From Marinobacter maritimus (lineage in GTDB: Bacteria; Pseudomonadota; Gammaproteobacteria; Pseudomonadales; Oleiphilaceae): a DNA stretch of 64,000 nucleotides. The notes below the pieces were generated by a model. The model saw only the letters and a program-made list of their open reading frames with translations. It had not been told where the DNA came from and made no database searches. Shown here in pieces: positions 29,327 through 37,279 of the stretch. The stretch spans positions 62,001 to 126,000 of the forward strand of contig NZ_VCGW01000002.1 of assembly GCF_007671675.1 (NCBI RefSeq), given 5' to 3'. How positions within the stretch are numbered: position 1 is the first letter of the stretch; every line of letters begins with the position of its first letter. The position numbers and the translations under genes were made by a program.

Positions 29327-30307
29327 ATGACTGTTAAACGCCAACTCAGCATGGTCATGGATTTGAATAAATGCATCGGCTGCCAGACCTGTACAGCAGC
29401 GTGCAAACTGATGTGGACCAACCGTAACGGCCGAGAGTTCATGTACTGGAACAACGTGGAATCCCAGCCAGGTAAAGGTTACCCAAGGGATTACGAGAAT
29501 ATGGGCGGTGGTTTCGACGCCGACGGTGCTTTGCGTCTCGGGCGTCAGCCCAGCCAGGAAGACTATGGTATTCCCTGGGAGTATAACTACGAAGAAGCGC
29601 TGATGACCGGCACCGATCCCTGGTTGCGCCCCAATGTGAAGCCCACCTGGGGCGCCAACTGGGACGAAGACGAAGGCACAGGTGACTACCCCAACAGTTA
29701 CTATTTTTATCTGCCGCGTTTGTGCAACCACTGCGCCAACCCGGCGTGTCTGGCGGCCTGTACCCGCAACGCCATCTACAAGCGCCAGGAAGACGGCATT
29801 GTGTTGGTGGATCAGGAGCGTTGCCGTGGCTATCGCTACTGCGTTAATGCGTGCCCGTACAAGAAAATCTACTTCAACGAGGAGATTTCCAAATCCGAGA
29901 AGTGCATTTTCTGTTACCCGCGGATTGAAAAAGGTTTGCCCACCGCCTGCGCCCAGCAGTGTGTAGGGCGTATTCGCTGGATAGGTTACCGCGATGATGA
30001 AGACGGACCGATTCATCAGCTGGTCGATAAATACAAAGTGGCGTTGCCGCTGCACGCAGAGTGGGGAACCCAGCCCAACGTGTTCTACGTGCCGCCCACG
30101 TCACCGCCGAAGTTTGGCGAAAACGGTGAGCAGCTGGACGAGTCCCGCATTCCGCTGTCGTACCTGGAAAGCCTGTTTGGCCCCCGTACCGGCGAAGCTC
30201 TCGATACTCTCGCAGAAGCTCGTCAGGCGAAAGCCGATGGCAGAGGCAGTGAACTGATGGACATTCTGATTGGCTACAAACATTCCGAAATGTTCAAGCT
30301 GAGCTGA
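29327..30307 (+). CDS. Type II molybdoenzyme, iron-sulfur beta subunit
   Basis: A 326-residue electron-transfer subunit with four cysteine groups for Fe-S clusters. The first group, CIGCQTCTAAC, starts at residue 16. CNHCANPACLAAC, CRGYRYCVNACPYKK and CIFC with CAQQC follow. In CRGYRYC a tyrosine replaces the central cysteine, which predicts one [3Fe-4S] cluster, as in EbdB and NarH (where the residue is Trp). It has no signal peptide and should travel through Tat with the alpha subunit. It lies 12 bases after alpha, with GAGGAG upstream. Confidence 0.93.
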   Translation: MTVKRQLSMVMDLNKCIGCQTCTAACKLMWTNRNGREFMYWNNVESQPGKGYPRDYENMGGGFDADGALRLGRQPSQEDYGIPWEYNYEEALMTGTDPWLRPNVKPTWGANWDEDEGTGDYPNSYYFYLPRLCNHCANPACLAACTRNAIYKRQEDGIVLVDQERCRGYRYCVNACPYKKIYFNEEISKSEKCIFCYPRIEKGLPTACAQQCVGRIRWIGYRDDEDGPIHQLVDKYKVALPLHAEWGTQPNVFYVPPTSPPKFGENGEQLDESRIPLSYLESLFGPRTGEALDTLAEARQAKADGRGSELMDILIGYKHSEMFKLS

Positions 30308-30323
30308 AGCCGGGAGGCACGCA

Positions 30324-31067
30324 ATGACGCAATTAACAGCCCCCGCTGTTCGGCAGTATGAATTTGAGCGTGCCGGGGCCCGCGGGGCGATTTATCGCCT
30401 CGCAGCCGTAGCCCTGGGTTACCCGTTGGACGAAACCTGGGAGGCACTGGCCGATGGCCGCTTGCAAGCGGCCCTGAGCGGCGCCTTGCAAACACTGGGT
30501 GATGAACCCTGGCCTACGGTTGATGCAAGCTTCAGTTCAGAAGATCTGCAAGTGGGCTACATGGCTACCTTTGTTCACGGCAAACTGGGTAAGCCCAGAG
30601 TGCCACTGGTGGCAAGTGCCTACGGCGGGCTGATTGGCGGCCTGACACCGGGCGCCTATATGCTGAATGTGCAGGCGTTCTACACCCACTTTGGCCTGAC
30701 GGCGGCGGTGGAAGATGAAGGGCACAAGGATCAGCCCGATCACCTGTTAGCGATGCTGGAATTTTGTGCGCTGCTGTGCCATCTGGAGGCTCAGGCCCTG
30801 GAAAACAGCCGCGACGCCGCGCCCTATCGGCGCGCTCAAAGGGATTTTCTGGTGCGATACCTGAGACCCTTGCTACAGGCCATTCGCGCAACATATGCCC
30901 AAGAGAATCAGTACGGGCTGGATGCCAACCTGGCACATCTGGTGAAGGTGCTTCCGGACTGGACCCATACCCAACAGCTGGCGCTGGAAACCCAGGTAGG
31001 GCCAAGCCCCGAAGAGGGTGTGAAAAAAGCCGGATCCGAACTCGCCAGCCAGCCCATGTGGGACTGA
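30324..31067 (+). CDS. TorD-family chaperone for the type II molybdoenzyme (delta)
   Basis: A 247-residue cytoplasmic helical protein of the TorD/NarJ/DdhD type. These bind the Tat signal and help load the molybdenum cofactor before export, and are not part of the mature enzyme. The segment EDLQVGYMATFV followed by PRVPLVASAYGG, and the helix QPDHLLAMLEFCALLCHLE, fit the family (the D/NH-L-x-x-x-L-E-F pattern). GGGAGG precedes the ATG. It sits between the beta and gamma genes, as in ethylbenzene and dimethylsulfide dehydrogenase operons. Confidence 0.87.
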   Translation: MTQLTAPAVRQYEFERAGARGAIYRLAAVALGYPLDETWEALADGRLQAALSGALQTLGDEPWPTVDASFSSEDLQVGYMATFVHGKLGKPRVPLVASAYGGLIGGLTPGAYMLNVQAFYTHFGLTAAVEDEGHKDQPDHLLAMLEFCALLCHLEAQALENSRDAAPYRRAQRDFLVRYLRPLLQAIRATYAQENQYGLDANLAHLVKVLPDWTHTQQLALETQVGPSPEEGVKKAGSELASQPMWD

Positions 31068-31097
31068 ATCCAATCGATTAGCATGAGGAACCATGCC

Positions 31098-31928
31098 ATG
31101 ACATCGCAAGACATAAAAAACGGCCTTCTGGTAAACCGTATTGGCCGGTTAACAGGCTCGCTTACCCTGGCGGCTTGTATGTTGGCAAGCGCTAATGCGT
31201 TGGCTGATCAAAGCGACATGAACCCCAACGTGACGGAAATAAAAGCCTGGGATACGGTGAAGGTTTCACGCATTCCTGCCAGCATCTATTTGCGCACCCA
31301 GGATGACCCGGACGACCTGATCTGGGATCGTGTGCCGGAATACCGAACAGCTTTGCTGCCGGCGCCACCCGTGCATCAATCCGTTGGCCTGCGCTTTGAA
31401 GAAGGCTCTACCCGTACCAAGCACCTGTATTTTCAGGTAGCCCGCTCCGATGAACGTTTTTACATTCGCTTGCGCTGGAAAGACGCCACCGAAGATAGGA
31501 ACACCACCGTTGATCGATACCGTGACGGCGTTGCGGTGCAATACGCCCTGAATGATGTGGATACCTCGTACATGATGGGTTCCGGCCACGATGACCCGGT
31601 GAACATCTGGTACTGGCGCGCTGACAAAGAACAGATCGAGAATCTGGCCGCCGGCGGTTATGGCAGCACGACCACCTTGCCGCAACAGAATGTCTCAGGC
31701 GCCAGCGCCTATTTTACCGACCCGGTTCCTGCAGACAGGGAGTGGCACGTGGTGATGTCACGGCCGTTTGAATCTGACGGCGAGTACGCTGTGAATCTTG
31801 ATCGCGAAACCGTACCCATGGGCTTTGCCGTGTGGCAGGGTAGTGATAACGAACGCGATGGCAACAAACGCGTGACCCACACCTGGATCCTGTTGGACAC
31901 AAGTCTGGACAGTGATACTGCGAAGTAA
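31098..31928 (+). CDS. Type II molybdoenzyme, heme-b gamma subunit
   Basis: A 276-residue periplasmic protein related to the heme-b-binding subunits EbdC, DdhC, SerC and ClrC. A Sec signal peptide (LTGSLTLAACMLASANALA) is cut near residue 38-40. The mature part is beta-rich with VGLRFEEG, FYIRLRWKDAT and the late FAVWQGSDNERDG, which fit this family. The heme ligands (Met and Lys in EbdC) cannot be assigned without alignment. The ATG at 31098 has AGGAA 7 bases before it; an ATG at 31083 lacks a ribosome site. It probably passes electrons between the beta subunit and a cytochrome c. Confidence 0.86.
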   Translation: MTSQDIKNGLLVNRIGRLTGSLTLAACMLASANALADQSDMNPNVTEIKAWDTVKVSRIPASIYLRTQDDPDDLIWDRVPEYRTALLPAPPVHQSVGLRFEEGSTRTKHLYFQVARSDERFYIRLRWKDATEDRNTTVDRYRDGVAVQYALNDVDTSYMMGSGHDDPVNIWYWRADKEQIENLAAGGYGSTTTLPQQNVSGASAYFTDPVPADREWHVVMSRPFESDGEYAVNLDRETVPMGFAVWQGSDNERDGNKRVTHTWILLDTSLDSDTAK

Positions 31929-31937
31929 GGACCTGAT

Positions 31938-33029
31938 ATGTCGGTTTCCCATTTCCCACCCCGTGATCCGCTGGCTTTGGTGCCAGAGGACTGCGGCCTG
32001 GGCCATGCCTGCCAGTTTTGCCCGCACGAAGAAGAGTGCGAGCTGGATAAGGGCCAGCACGAAAAACGGCTGATTGAATCCCGGCTGGCGCAGGTGGGCC
32101 AGATCATAATGGTTATGGCCAACAAAGGCGGAGTGGGCAAAAGCACCGTGTCCGCCAACGTAGCGGCGGGTCTGGCGGTACAGCGTTACCGTGTAGGGGT
32201 AGCCGATGCCGACATTCACGGTCCGAATCAGAGCCGTTTTTTTGGTTTTGTGGGCCAGCGGGTGCGCTTGGGTAAACACGGTCTGCCACCGAAAGACTTT
32301 GAGTTTTTTGGTCTGGAACATCCGGTGAAAGTAGGCTCACTGGCGTTTATGATGGAGCGTGATGACACGCCCATTGTCTGGCGTGATGCCTACAAACACG
32401 ACTTTATGCACCACCTGATCGGATCCTTTGACTGGGGTCCGCTGGATTTTCTTGTTATCGATATGCCGCCGGGCACAGGTAACGAATTGATCACTCTGGC
32501 AGACATGCTTGAGGGTCATGATGTCGCTGCATTACTGGCCACGACACCACAGGAAGTGGCGTTGATGGACAGCCTGAAGGCCGTGCGTTTTTGCCAGGAG
32601 CGTGGCATGCCGTTGATTGGCGTGGTGGAAAATATGGCAGGCGTAACCTGCCCCCACTGCAGCGGTCATTTTCATGTATTCCCACGCTCTCATCTGGCGG
32701 AAGCTCTGGCAGCAGCCGATGTGGAGTCCTTGGCACAAATCCCCTTGTCGCTGGCGCTTTCCAGTGGCTCCGATACGGGCGTGCCGATTGTACTCTCAGA
32801 ACCTGATGGCCCTGAGGCGCAAGCCTTCGCCCCCGCTGTCGCTGCGTGCGTTGCTCATGCCCGGGCCGGTTTTGCTGAAGCTGCAAAGCAATCCCTGCAT
32901 GGGCTCACCCAGGCAGGACTGCAGAGTGAAGAGCTTGAGCTGGCACTGGGAGCAGTTCCACCAGAGCAAAGAGAAGCTCTGCGCCAACAGCTGGAATCTT
33001 TGTTGGGTAACAGTAACGAGCCTTCCTGA
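31938..33029 (+). CDS. Mrp/Nbp35-like P-loop ATPase with N-terminal Cys cluster
   Basis: A 363-residue MinD/ParA-superfamily ATPase of the Mrp (ApbC/Nbp35) type, whose members carry and transfer Fe-S clusters. The deviant Walker A motif NKGGVGKST is at residues 62-70. VIDMPPGTGNE and the CPHC pair at 238-241 match Mrp/Nbp35. Unusually, Cys19, 25, 28 and 34 form C-x5-C-x2-C-x5-C, resembling the N-terminal cluster site of eukaryotic Nbp35 in the last three spacings. The gene starts 9 bases after the gamma subunit and is clearly in the operon. A role in Fe-S assembly for the enzyme is an inference. Confidence 0.88.
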   Translation: MSVSHFPPRDPLALVPEDCGLGHACQFCPHEEECELDKGQHEKRLIESRLAQVGQIIMVMANKGGVGKSTVSANVAAGLAVQRYRVGVADADIHGPNQSRFFGFVGQRVRLGKHGLPPKDFEFFGLEHPVKVGSLAFMMERDDTPIVWRDAYKHDFMHHLIGSFDWGPLDFLVIDMPPGTGNELITLADMLEGHDVAALLATTPQEVALMDSLKAVRFCQERGMPLIGVVENMAGVTCPHCSGHFHVFPRSHLAEALAAADVESLAQIPLSLALSSGSDTGVPIVLSEPDGPEAQAFAPAVAACVAHARAGFAEAAKQSLHGLTQAGLQSEELELALGAVPPEQREALRQQLESLLGNSNEPS

Positions 33030-33054
33030 CACACCCTTATTCGAGAGTATTGCC

Positions 33055-34926
33055 ATGTCTGACACTCGCGCGCCAGAACGCCGTCGCTTTTTCCAACAAC
33101 TGCTCGGGACGGATAATGCCTCTGCGCCTGGCCGTGCCCCCTGGCACCGGGTACCGGAAGTGGGTGCCGGCGATGGCGATGTGCTGTGGTCGGGCTGGAC
33201 CGGTAACGGTGAACTGTTTGTTGTGGGTGATGAAGGTATGGTGCTGCGTTATACCGGTAGCGCCGATGCTGGCGGGCCGCAGTGGCAGCCCATGACGCTG
33301 CCCACACGGTTGCCGCTGCACGGTATCTGGGGACCGGCTGCCGATAACCTCTTTGCCGTCGGCTGGATGGGTGCGCTGCTGCACTATGACGGCGCCCAAT
33401 GGCAATTGCTACGGGGTGGGGTGATTAATGAGAAAGGCGGGCGCTTTGCCGCTTGTGAAGAAAACACTCCGTTATTTGCCATTGATGGTAATGACCAGGG
33501 CCAGGCCTGGGCGGTCGGTGACGATGGCATAATTCTGCATTTTGACGGCGCTGACTGGCAGCGCGAACAAAGCCCGACACAGGTCAATTTACGAGCGATT
33601 GCATGCGCGCCCAATAATACGGTTTACGCCGCGGGTGGCGAAGGCACCGTGCTTCGACGCGACAGCGACGGGTTGTGGACAAAACTGGATTGCCCGCTGG
33701 GTTCCGGGTTTCACTCCTTGCTGGTAATGGACGATGGCACATTGCTGTTAGGCGGTGGCCGGTACTTCGTTGATCAGGGCGGTTTTCGGGGCGAACTGGT
33801 GCGCTACCAGAACGGCCAGTTCCAGGCGCTCAAATTTGACGATCCGATGCCACGCCTGAGGGCCCTCAAGCCTTACAAGGATGGCGTGCTGATTGTTGGC
33901 GATCAGGGCCATTTATACTATTTCAAGGATCTGCGGCTGGACAAGCTCGAGAGCAACAGCCACCACGATCTGATGGATATTATCGTGTTATCCACAGGCG
34001 AAGCTCTGGTGGTCGGTGACTTTGGCACCATCATGACCGCGGCAGAGGATTTCACCCAGGCACTTGCGCCGCCGCCTATGGCCGCTGCTGCCAGCCCCTG
34101 GGAAGCCATGGTCGTGCCGACCAAAGGTCAGCTCTGGGGGTTTACTGAAGGCCTTGATGGCACTTGTTATGCCTGTGGTGAATCCGGCACGGTGATGCGC
34201 CTGCAAGGTGAGAGCTGGGAGTTGTTGCCGGCGCCCAGTGATCTGGCGGTGCACTGTCTGTGGGATACCGGCGCCGGTTTATTTGCGGCGGGTCAACTCG
34301 GGCGCATTTACCGCTTCGACGGCCAGCAATGGACCCTGCATTACGACCTGAATCTGGATCTCACCATTCTTGCCATGTGGGGCAGCAGCCCGGAATCCCT
34401 GTATGCGGTGGGCGATGAAGGTCTGGTGCTGCACTTTGACGGTCTGCGCTGGCAGCGCATGCCCAGCGGAACCCAGTCGGCGCTTTACAGTCTTTGGGCC
34501 CTGGATGACAAACACATGCTGGCACCCGGTGATTTCGGGTTGGTGCTGAGATACAACGGCAAAGACTGGAGTGACTTCAATGTGGGCACCGAGAATTTTC
34601 TCTACGGTATCTGGGGTGACAGCCTGAGTAACATTTACGCCGTCGGCCTGTCGGGCACCCTGGCTCACTTCAATGGTCAGCGCTGGCAGATGATGGCCAC
34701 TCGTTTGCGGGAAGATTTGCTGTCGATCTCCGGCTCGGACGCTGCAGGCGCCTTTGCCGTTGGTACCCGAGGCTGTGTGCTGCGCCTTGATGGCGATCAG
34801 TGGGAGCCGGAACCCAGCGCCAGTGATGCCGGCTTGCGCGCGGTTTGCGCCACCCGTAGCGGAGCGGTTTACGCCGTGGGTGATAGGGGAACAGTTTTGC
34901 GTCGGAAGAACCCGGGAACGCTCTGA
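33055..34926 (+). CDS. Protein of 14 tandem beta-propeller-type repeats
   Basis: A 623-residue protein made almost wholly of repeats of about 40-45 residues with the core pattern (V/A)xGxxGxxLxxxGxxW. I count 14, from about residue 45 to the end, which would make two seven-bladed propellers. Examples are LFAVGWMGALLHYDGAQW, SLYAVGDEGLVLHFDG and NIYAVGLSGTLAHFNG. No signal peptide is visible: the N-terminal RRRFFQQLLG recalls a Tat motif but no hydrophobic stretch follows. The ATG at 33055 is 25 bases after the ATPase stop. A frame opening at 32674 overlaps the ATPase and is rejected. The function is unknown; a cytoplasmic assembly or scaffold role for the molybdoenzyme is possible. Confidence 0.85.
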   Translation: MSDTRAPERRRFFQQLLGTDNASAPGRAPWHRVPEVGAGDGDVLWSGWTGNGELFVVGDEGMVLRYTGSADAGGPQWQPMTLPTRLPLHGIWGPAADNLFAVGWMGALLHYDGAQWQLLRGGVINEKGGRFAACEENTPLFAIDGNDQGQAWAVGDDGIILHFDGADWQREQSPTQVNLRAIACAPNNTVYAAGGEGTVLRRDSDGLWTKLDCPLGSGFHSLLVMDDGTLLLGGGRYFVDQGGFRGELVRYQNGQFQALKFDDPMPRLRALKPYKDGVLIVGDQGHLYYFKDLRLDKLESNSHHDLMDIIVLSTGEALVVGDFGTIMTAAEDFTQALAPPPMAAAASPWEAMVVPTKGQLWGFTEGLDGTCYACGESGTVMRLQGESWELLPAPSDLAVHCLWDTGAGLFAAGQLGRIYRFDGQQWTLHYDLNLDLTILAMWGSSPESLYAVGDEGLVLHFDGLRWQRMPSGTQSALYSLWALDDKHMLAPGDFGLVLRYNGKDWSDFNVGTENFLYGIWGDSLSNIYAVGLSGTLAHFNGQRWQMMATRLREDLLSISGSDAAGAFAVGTRGCVLRLDGDQWEPEPSASDAGLRAVCATRSGAVYAVGDRGTVLRRKNPGTL

Positions 34927-34962
34927 CCCTCGGGATTTTGATATTGATTGCTATTTGTAAAC

Positions 34963-34981
34963 GATAAGTAATATCATTCGA
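34963..34981. promoter_or_regulatory. Candidate Fur box before the TonB receptor
   Basis: A 19-bp site matches 12 of 19 positions of the Fur consensus: GATAA at the left end and ATCATT at positions 11-16. It lies 34 bp before the receptor ATG, in a small AT-rich gap. Iron repression of the receptor would fit. Confidence 0.6.
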
Positions 34982-35014
34982 AACTTTCTGACATTGATCG
35001 AAAGGAAGGATGAT

Positions 35015-37123
35015 ATGTTGTTTTACCGGGTATTGATGGGTGCGGCCTGCAGCGCATTGGTGTTCAACCCGTCTGCACTGGCACAACCCACGGAGTTGGG
35101 AGAGCTGGTCGTAACCGCGTCCGGTTTTGAGCAGAGCCAGACCGCTGCGCCAGCCAGCATCACGGTTATTTCCGGTGAGCAGATCCGCAACGAACAGGCA
35201 TTCAGCCTCACCGATATTCTGGATGATGTGGAAGGCCTGGACGTTAGCGGCGCAGCCGGTAAAACCGGCGGCTTTGATATTCGTATGCGCGGTATGCCGT
35301 CAGAATACACGCTGATTCTGATCGACGGTCGCCGGCAGAACACCGCCGGTAGTGTTACCCCCAACGGCTTTGGTCAGACTGCCACCAGCTTTTTGCCACC
35401 ACCTTCAGCCATTGAACGCATAGAAGTTGTGCGTGGCCCCATGTCGACTCTTTATGGTTCTGATGCCATGGGCGGTGTTATCAACATCATTACCCGAAAA
35501 GTAAGTTCCGAATGGGCATCTACAGTCACCGCAGAAACGACCCTTAATCAGGACAGCGATTTTGGCGATAGCCGGGCCTACAGCGCTTATACCAACGGTC
35601 CACTTGTGGATGACCTGATTGGTTTTCAGCTTCGTGGTCGCTGGTTTGAACGGGATGAGTCCACGCTGGAATATCTTGATCTGAATGGTGATCCAATTGA
35701 AGTCAGCACCCGCGGGCCCAGCCCGGTAGAGTCTGAACAGTATACGGTTGGAGGCCGCTTTACCGTAACGCCGGGTGAGTCAAATGACTTCTGGCTGGAT
35801 ATCGAAAGCAGCAGGCAGGATTACGATAACTCGGAAGGTCAATTGGGCACCTTAGGTGTACAAGGTTACGGCTCTGAGCTGGAATTTGATCGCGACCAGT
35901 TTGCAGTGGGCCATACTGGCCGTTTTTCTATCGGCACGCTGGAAACCAGCATCATGAGAAACGTCACTGAAACCGGTGGCCGGATTATTCCTAATGGTGT
36001 ACCTGGAAAAGTTGCGGGTTCTGACCGGGAACTGAAGGCGGAAAATCGGGTGATCGACAGCAAGCTGGTTATGCCTGTTGCTAACCATGTGGTGACTGTG
36101 GGTGGCCAGTGGTTTGATGCGCGGATGACCGATGGTGTCGCCGTGGACGAGTTCAAGCAGAAAACCAAGGCAGTGTTTGTTGAAGACGAGTGGTTCCTTA
36201 CTGGCGATCTTGCACTTACTCTTGGTGGACGATACGACCACCACGATTCCTTCGGAGGTCAGTTCAGCCCGCGGGCTTATCTGGTTTGGAACTCCACATC
36301 TGAACTGACCATCAAAGGTGGCGTAAGCCGCGGTTATAAAACACCCGGGCTTGAGCAACTTGCGCCAGGTATTGTCGGTTTTAGCGGGCAGGGAACAATC
36401 CCGTTGTTTGGTAACCCGGATCTCAAACCGGAGAAATCAACGTCAACTGAACTGGCTGTGGTGTACGAAAAGCCGGCCGGCTATCGCGTGAGTGCGACAG
36501 TTTTCTACAATGAGTTCACCGATAAAATTGCTGAAGGGCCTGACCTGCTGAATTGCAGTTACGCAGCAGACCCCAATCGCCCGGGTTGTGTGGATAAAGG
36601 CAACTGGCCATTGACGGATGTATTTGGCCAGGATCTGAATATTGATGAGGCCATCACCCAGGGTGTTGAGCTAAGTGGTTCAGTGCCCTTTGCTCAGGAC
36701 TGGCGTCTGGCTGCGAACTACACCTACACCGACAGTGAGCAGAAATCCGGAGAGAGCAAAGGTGAGCCGCTTACGGATACGCCGGAGCACATGGCCAATA
36801 TCTCCTTGCGCTGGGCGCCTTCGTTGCGCTGGTCGGCCTTTGTGAAGGCCCAGTACGAAAGTGAGCGTTATCGTGCCCGGGACCGTATACGGGGAGCCGC
36901 ATCCTTTGCCGATCTCGGAGACTTCAAATCCGTCACCCTTGTACATCTGGGGGGGCAATTCAAGGCGTCAGAAAACCTCGGCTTCAGTGCCACGATATAC
37001 AATCTTCTCGATGAAGACTTCATCGAATACCGCGCCTATGACAATGGCGCGCAATACGGAAACCTCTACGCCAACACAGAAGAAGGCCGGCGCCTGTGGC
37101 TATCGGCGACCTACGCGTTCTGA
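35015..37123 (+). CDS. TonB-dependent outer-membrane receptor (siderophore type)
   Basis: A 702-residue receptor of the FepA/CirA type. A signal peptide (about residues 1-24, ending ALA-Q) is followed by a TonB-box-like LGELVVTAS. The plug domain has DILDDVEGLDVSGAAGK, IRMRGMPSEYTLILIDGRRQN, and RIEVVRGPMSTLYGSDAMGGVINIITRK. The barrel ends in the aromatic terminus ATYAF. Likely ligands are ferric catecholate-type siderophores. A Fur-like box precedes it. The ATG at 35015 has AAGGAAGGA upstream. It has no TonB, ExbBD or ABC genes beside it. Confidence 0.92.
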   Translation: MLFYRVLMGAACSALVFNPSALAQPTELGELVVTASGFEQSQTAAPASITVISGEQIRNEQAFSLTDILDDVEGLDVSGAAGKTGGFDIRMRGMPSEYTLILIDGRRQNTAGSVTPNGFGQTATSFLPPPSAIERIEVVRGPMSTLYGSDAMGGVINIITRKVSSEWASTVTAETTLNQDSDFGDSRAYSAYTNGPLVDDLIGFQLRGRWFERDESTLEYLDLNGDPIEVSTRGPSPVESEQYTVGGRFTVTPGESNDFWLDIESSRQDYDNSEGQLGTLGVQGYGSELEFDRDQFAVGHTGRFSIGTLETSIMRNVTETGGRIIPNGVPGKVAGSDRELKAENRVIDSKLVMPVANHVVTVGGQWFDARMTDGVAVDEFKQKTKAVFVEDEWFLTGDLALTLGGRYDHHDSFGGQFSPRAYLVWNSTSELTIKGGVSRGYKTPGLEQLAPGIVGFSGQGTIPLFGNPDLKPEKSTSTELAVVYEKPAGYRVSATVFYNEFTDKIAEGPDLLNCSYAADPNRPGCVDKGNWPLTDVFGQDLNIDEAITQGVELSGSVPFAQDWRLAANYTYTDSEQKSGESKGEPLTDTPEHMANISLRWAPSLRWSAFVKAQYESERYRARDRIRGAASFADLGDFKSVTLVHLGGQFKASENLGFSATIYNLLDEDFIEYRAYDNGAQYGNLYANTEEGRRLWLSATYAF

Positions 37124-37143
37124 GGGTTTTACCTTGCTTGTTG

Positions 37144-37171
37144 AGTAAAGTTGACGGTCGTCAATTTTACT
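37144..37171. promoter_or_regulatory. 28-bp palindrome with an FNR/Dnr-like core
   Basis: A near-perfect inverted repeat (13-bp arms, one G-T mismatch) ends 21 bp after the receptor stop begins its downstream gap. Its core at 37151-37164 is TTGACGGTCGTCAA, which fits TTGAT-N4-(A/G)TCAA with one or two changes. It may be the Anr/Dnr site for ccp, a terminator for the receptor gene, or both. Confidence 0.55.
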
Positions 37172-37197
37172 TTCGGTAATTATTTCAACAGCTCCCG

Positions 37198-37217
37198 GTT
37201 CATTTACAAACATGAAC
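37198..37217. promoter_or_regulatory. Inverted repeat upstream of ccp
   Basis: GTTCAT and ATGAAC form a perfect repeat around an 8-base spacer, 63 bp before the ccp ATG. The size suits a dimeric repressor such as a TetR type. No regulator gene is adjacent. Confidence 0.45.
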
Positions 37218-37279
37218 GTTCTGTTAGTTTTAGGCCAGAAGGACCTGCAATTGAAACAGATGAACCGGGAGAGGAAAAA

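Noticed and set aside
28028-30055. A 675-codon open frame on the minus strand under the alpha and beta subunits
   Set aside because: It is the antisense shadow of two clearly recognisable genes. It shows no family motif and is long only because of codon bias in the true genes.
32674-33054. An upstream extension of the 14-repeat protein
   Set aside because: It would overlap the Mrp-type ATPase gene by about 350 bases in another frame and has no repeat-like sequence. The ATG at 33055 fits the operon.
33055-33100. RRRFFQQLLG at the start of the 14-repeat protein as a Tat signal
   Set aside because: No hydrophobic stretch or cleavage site follows; the next residues are polar and Pro-rich.
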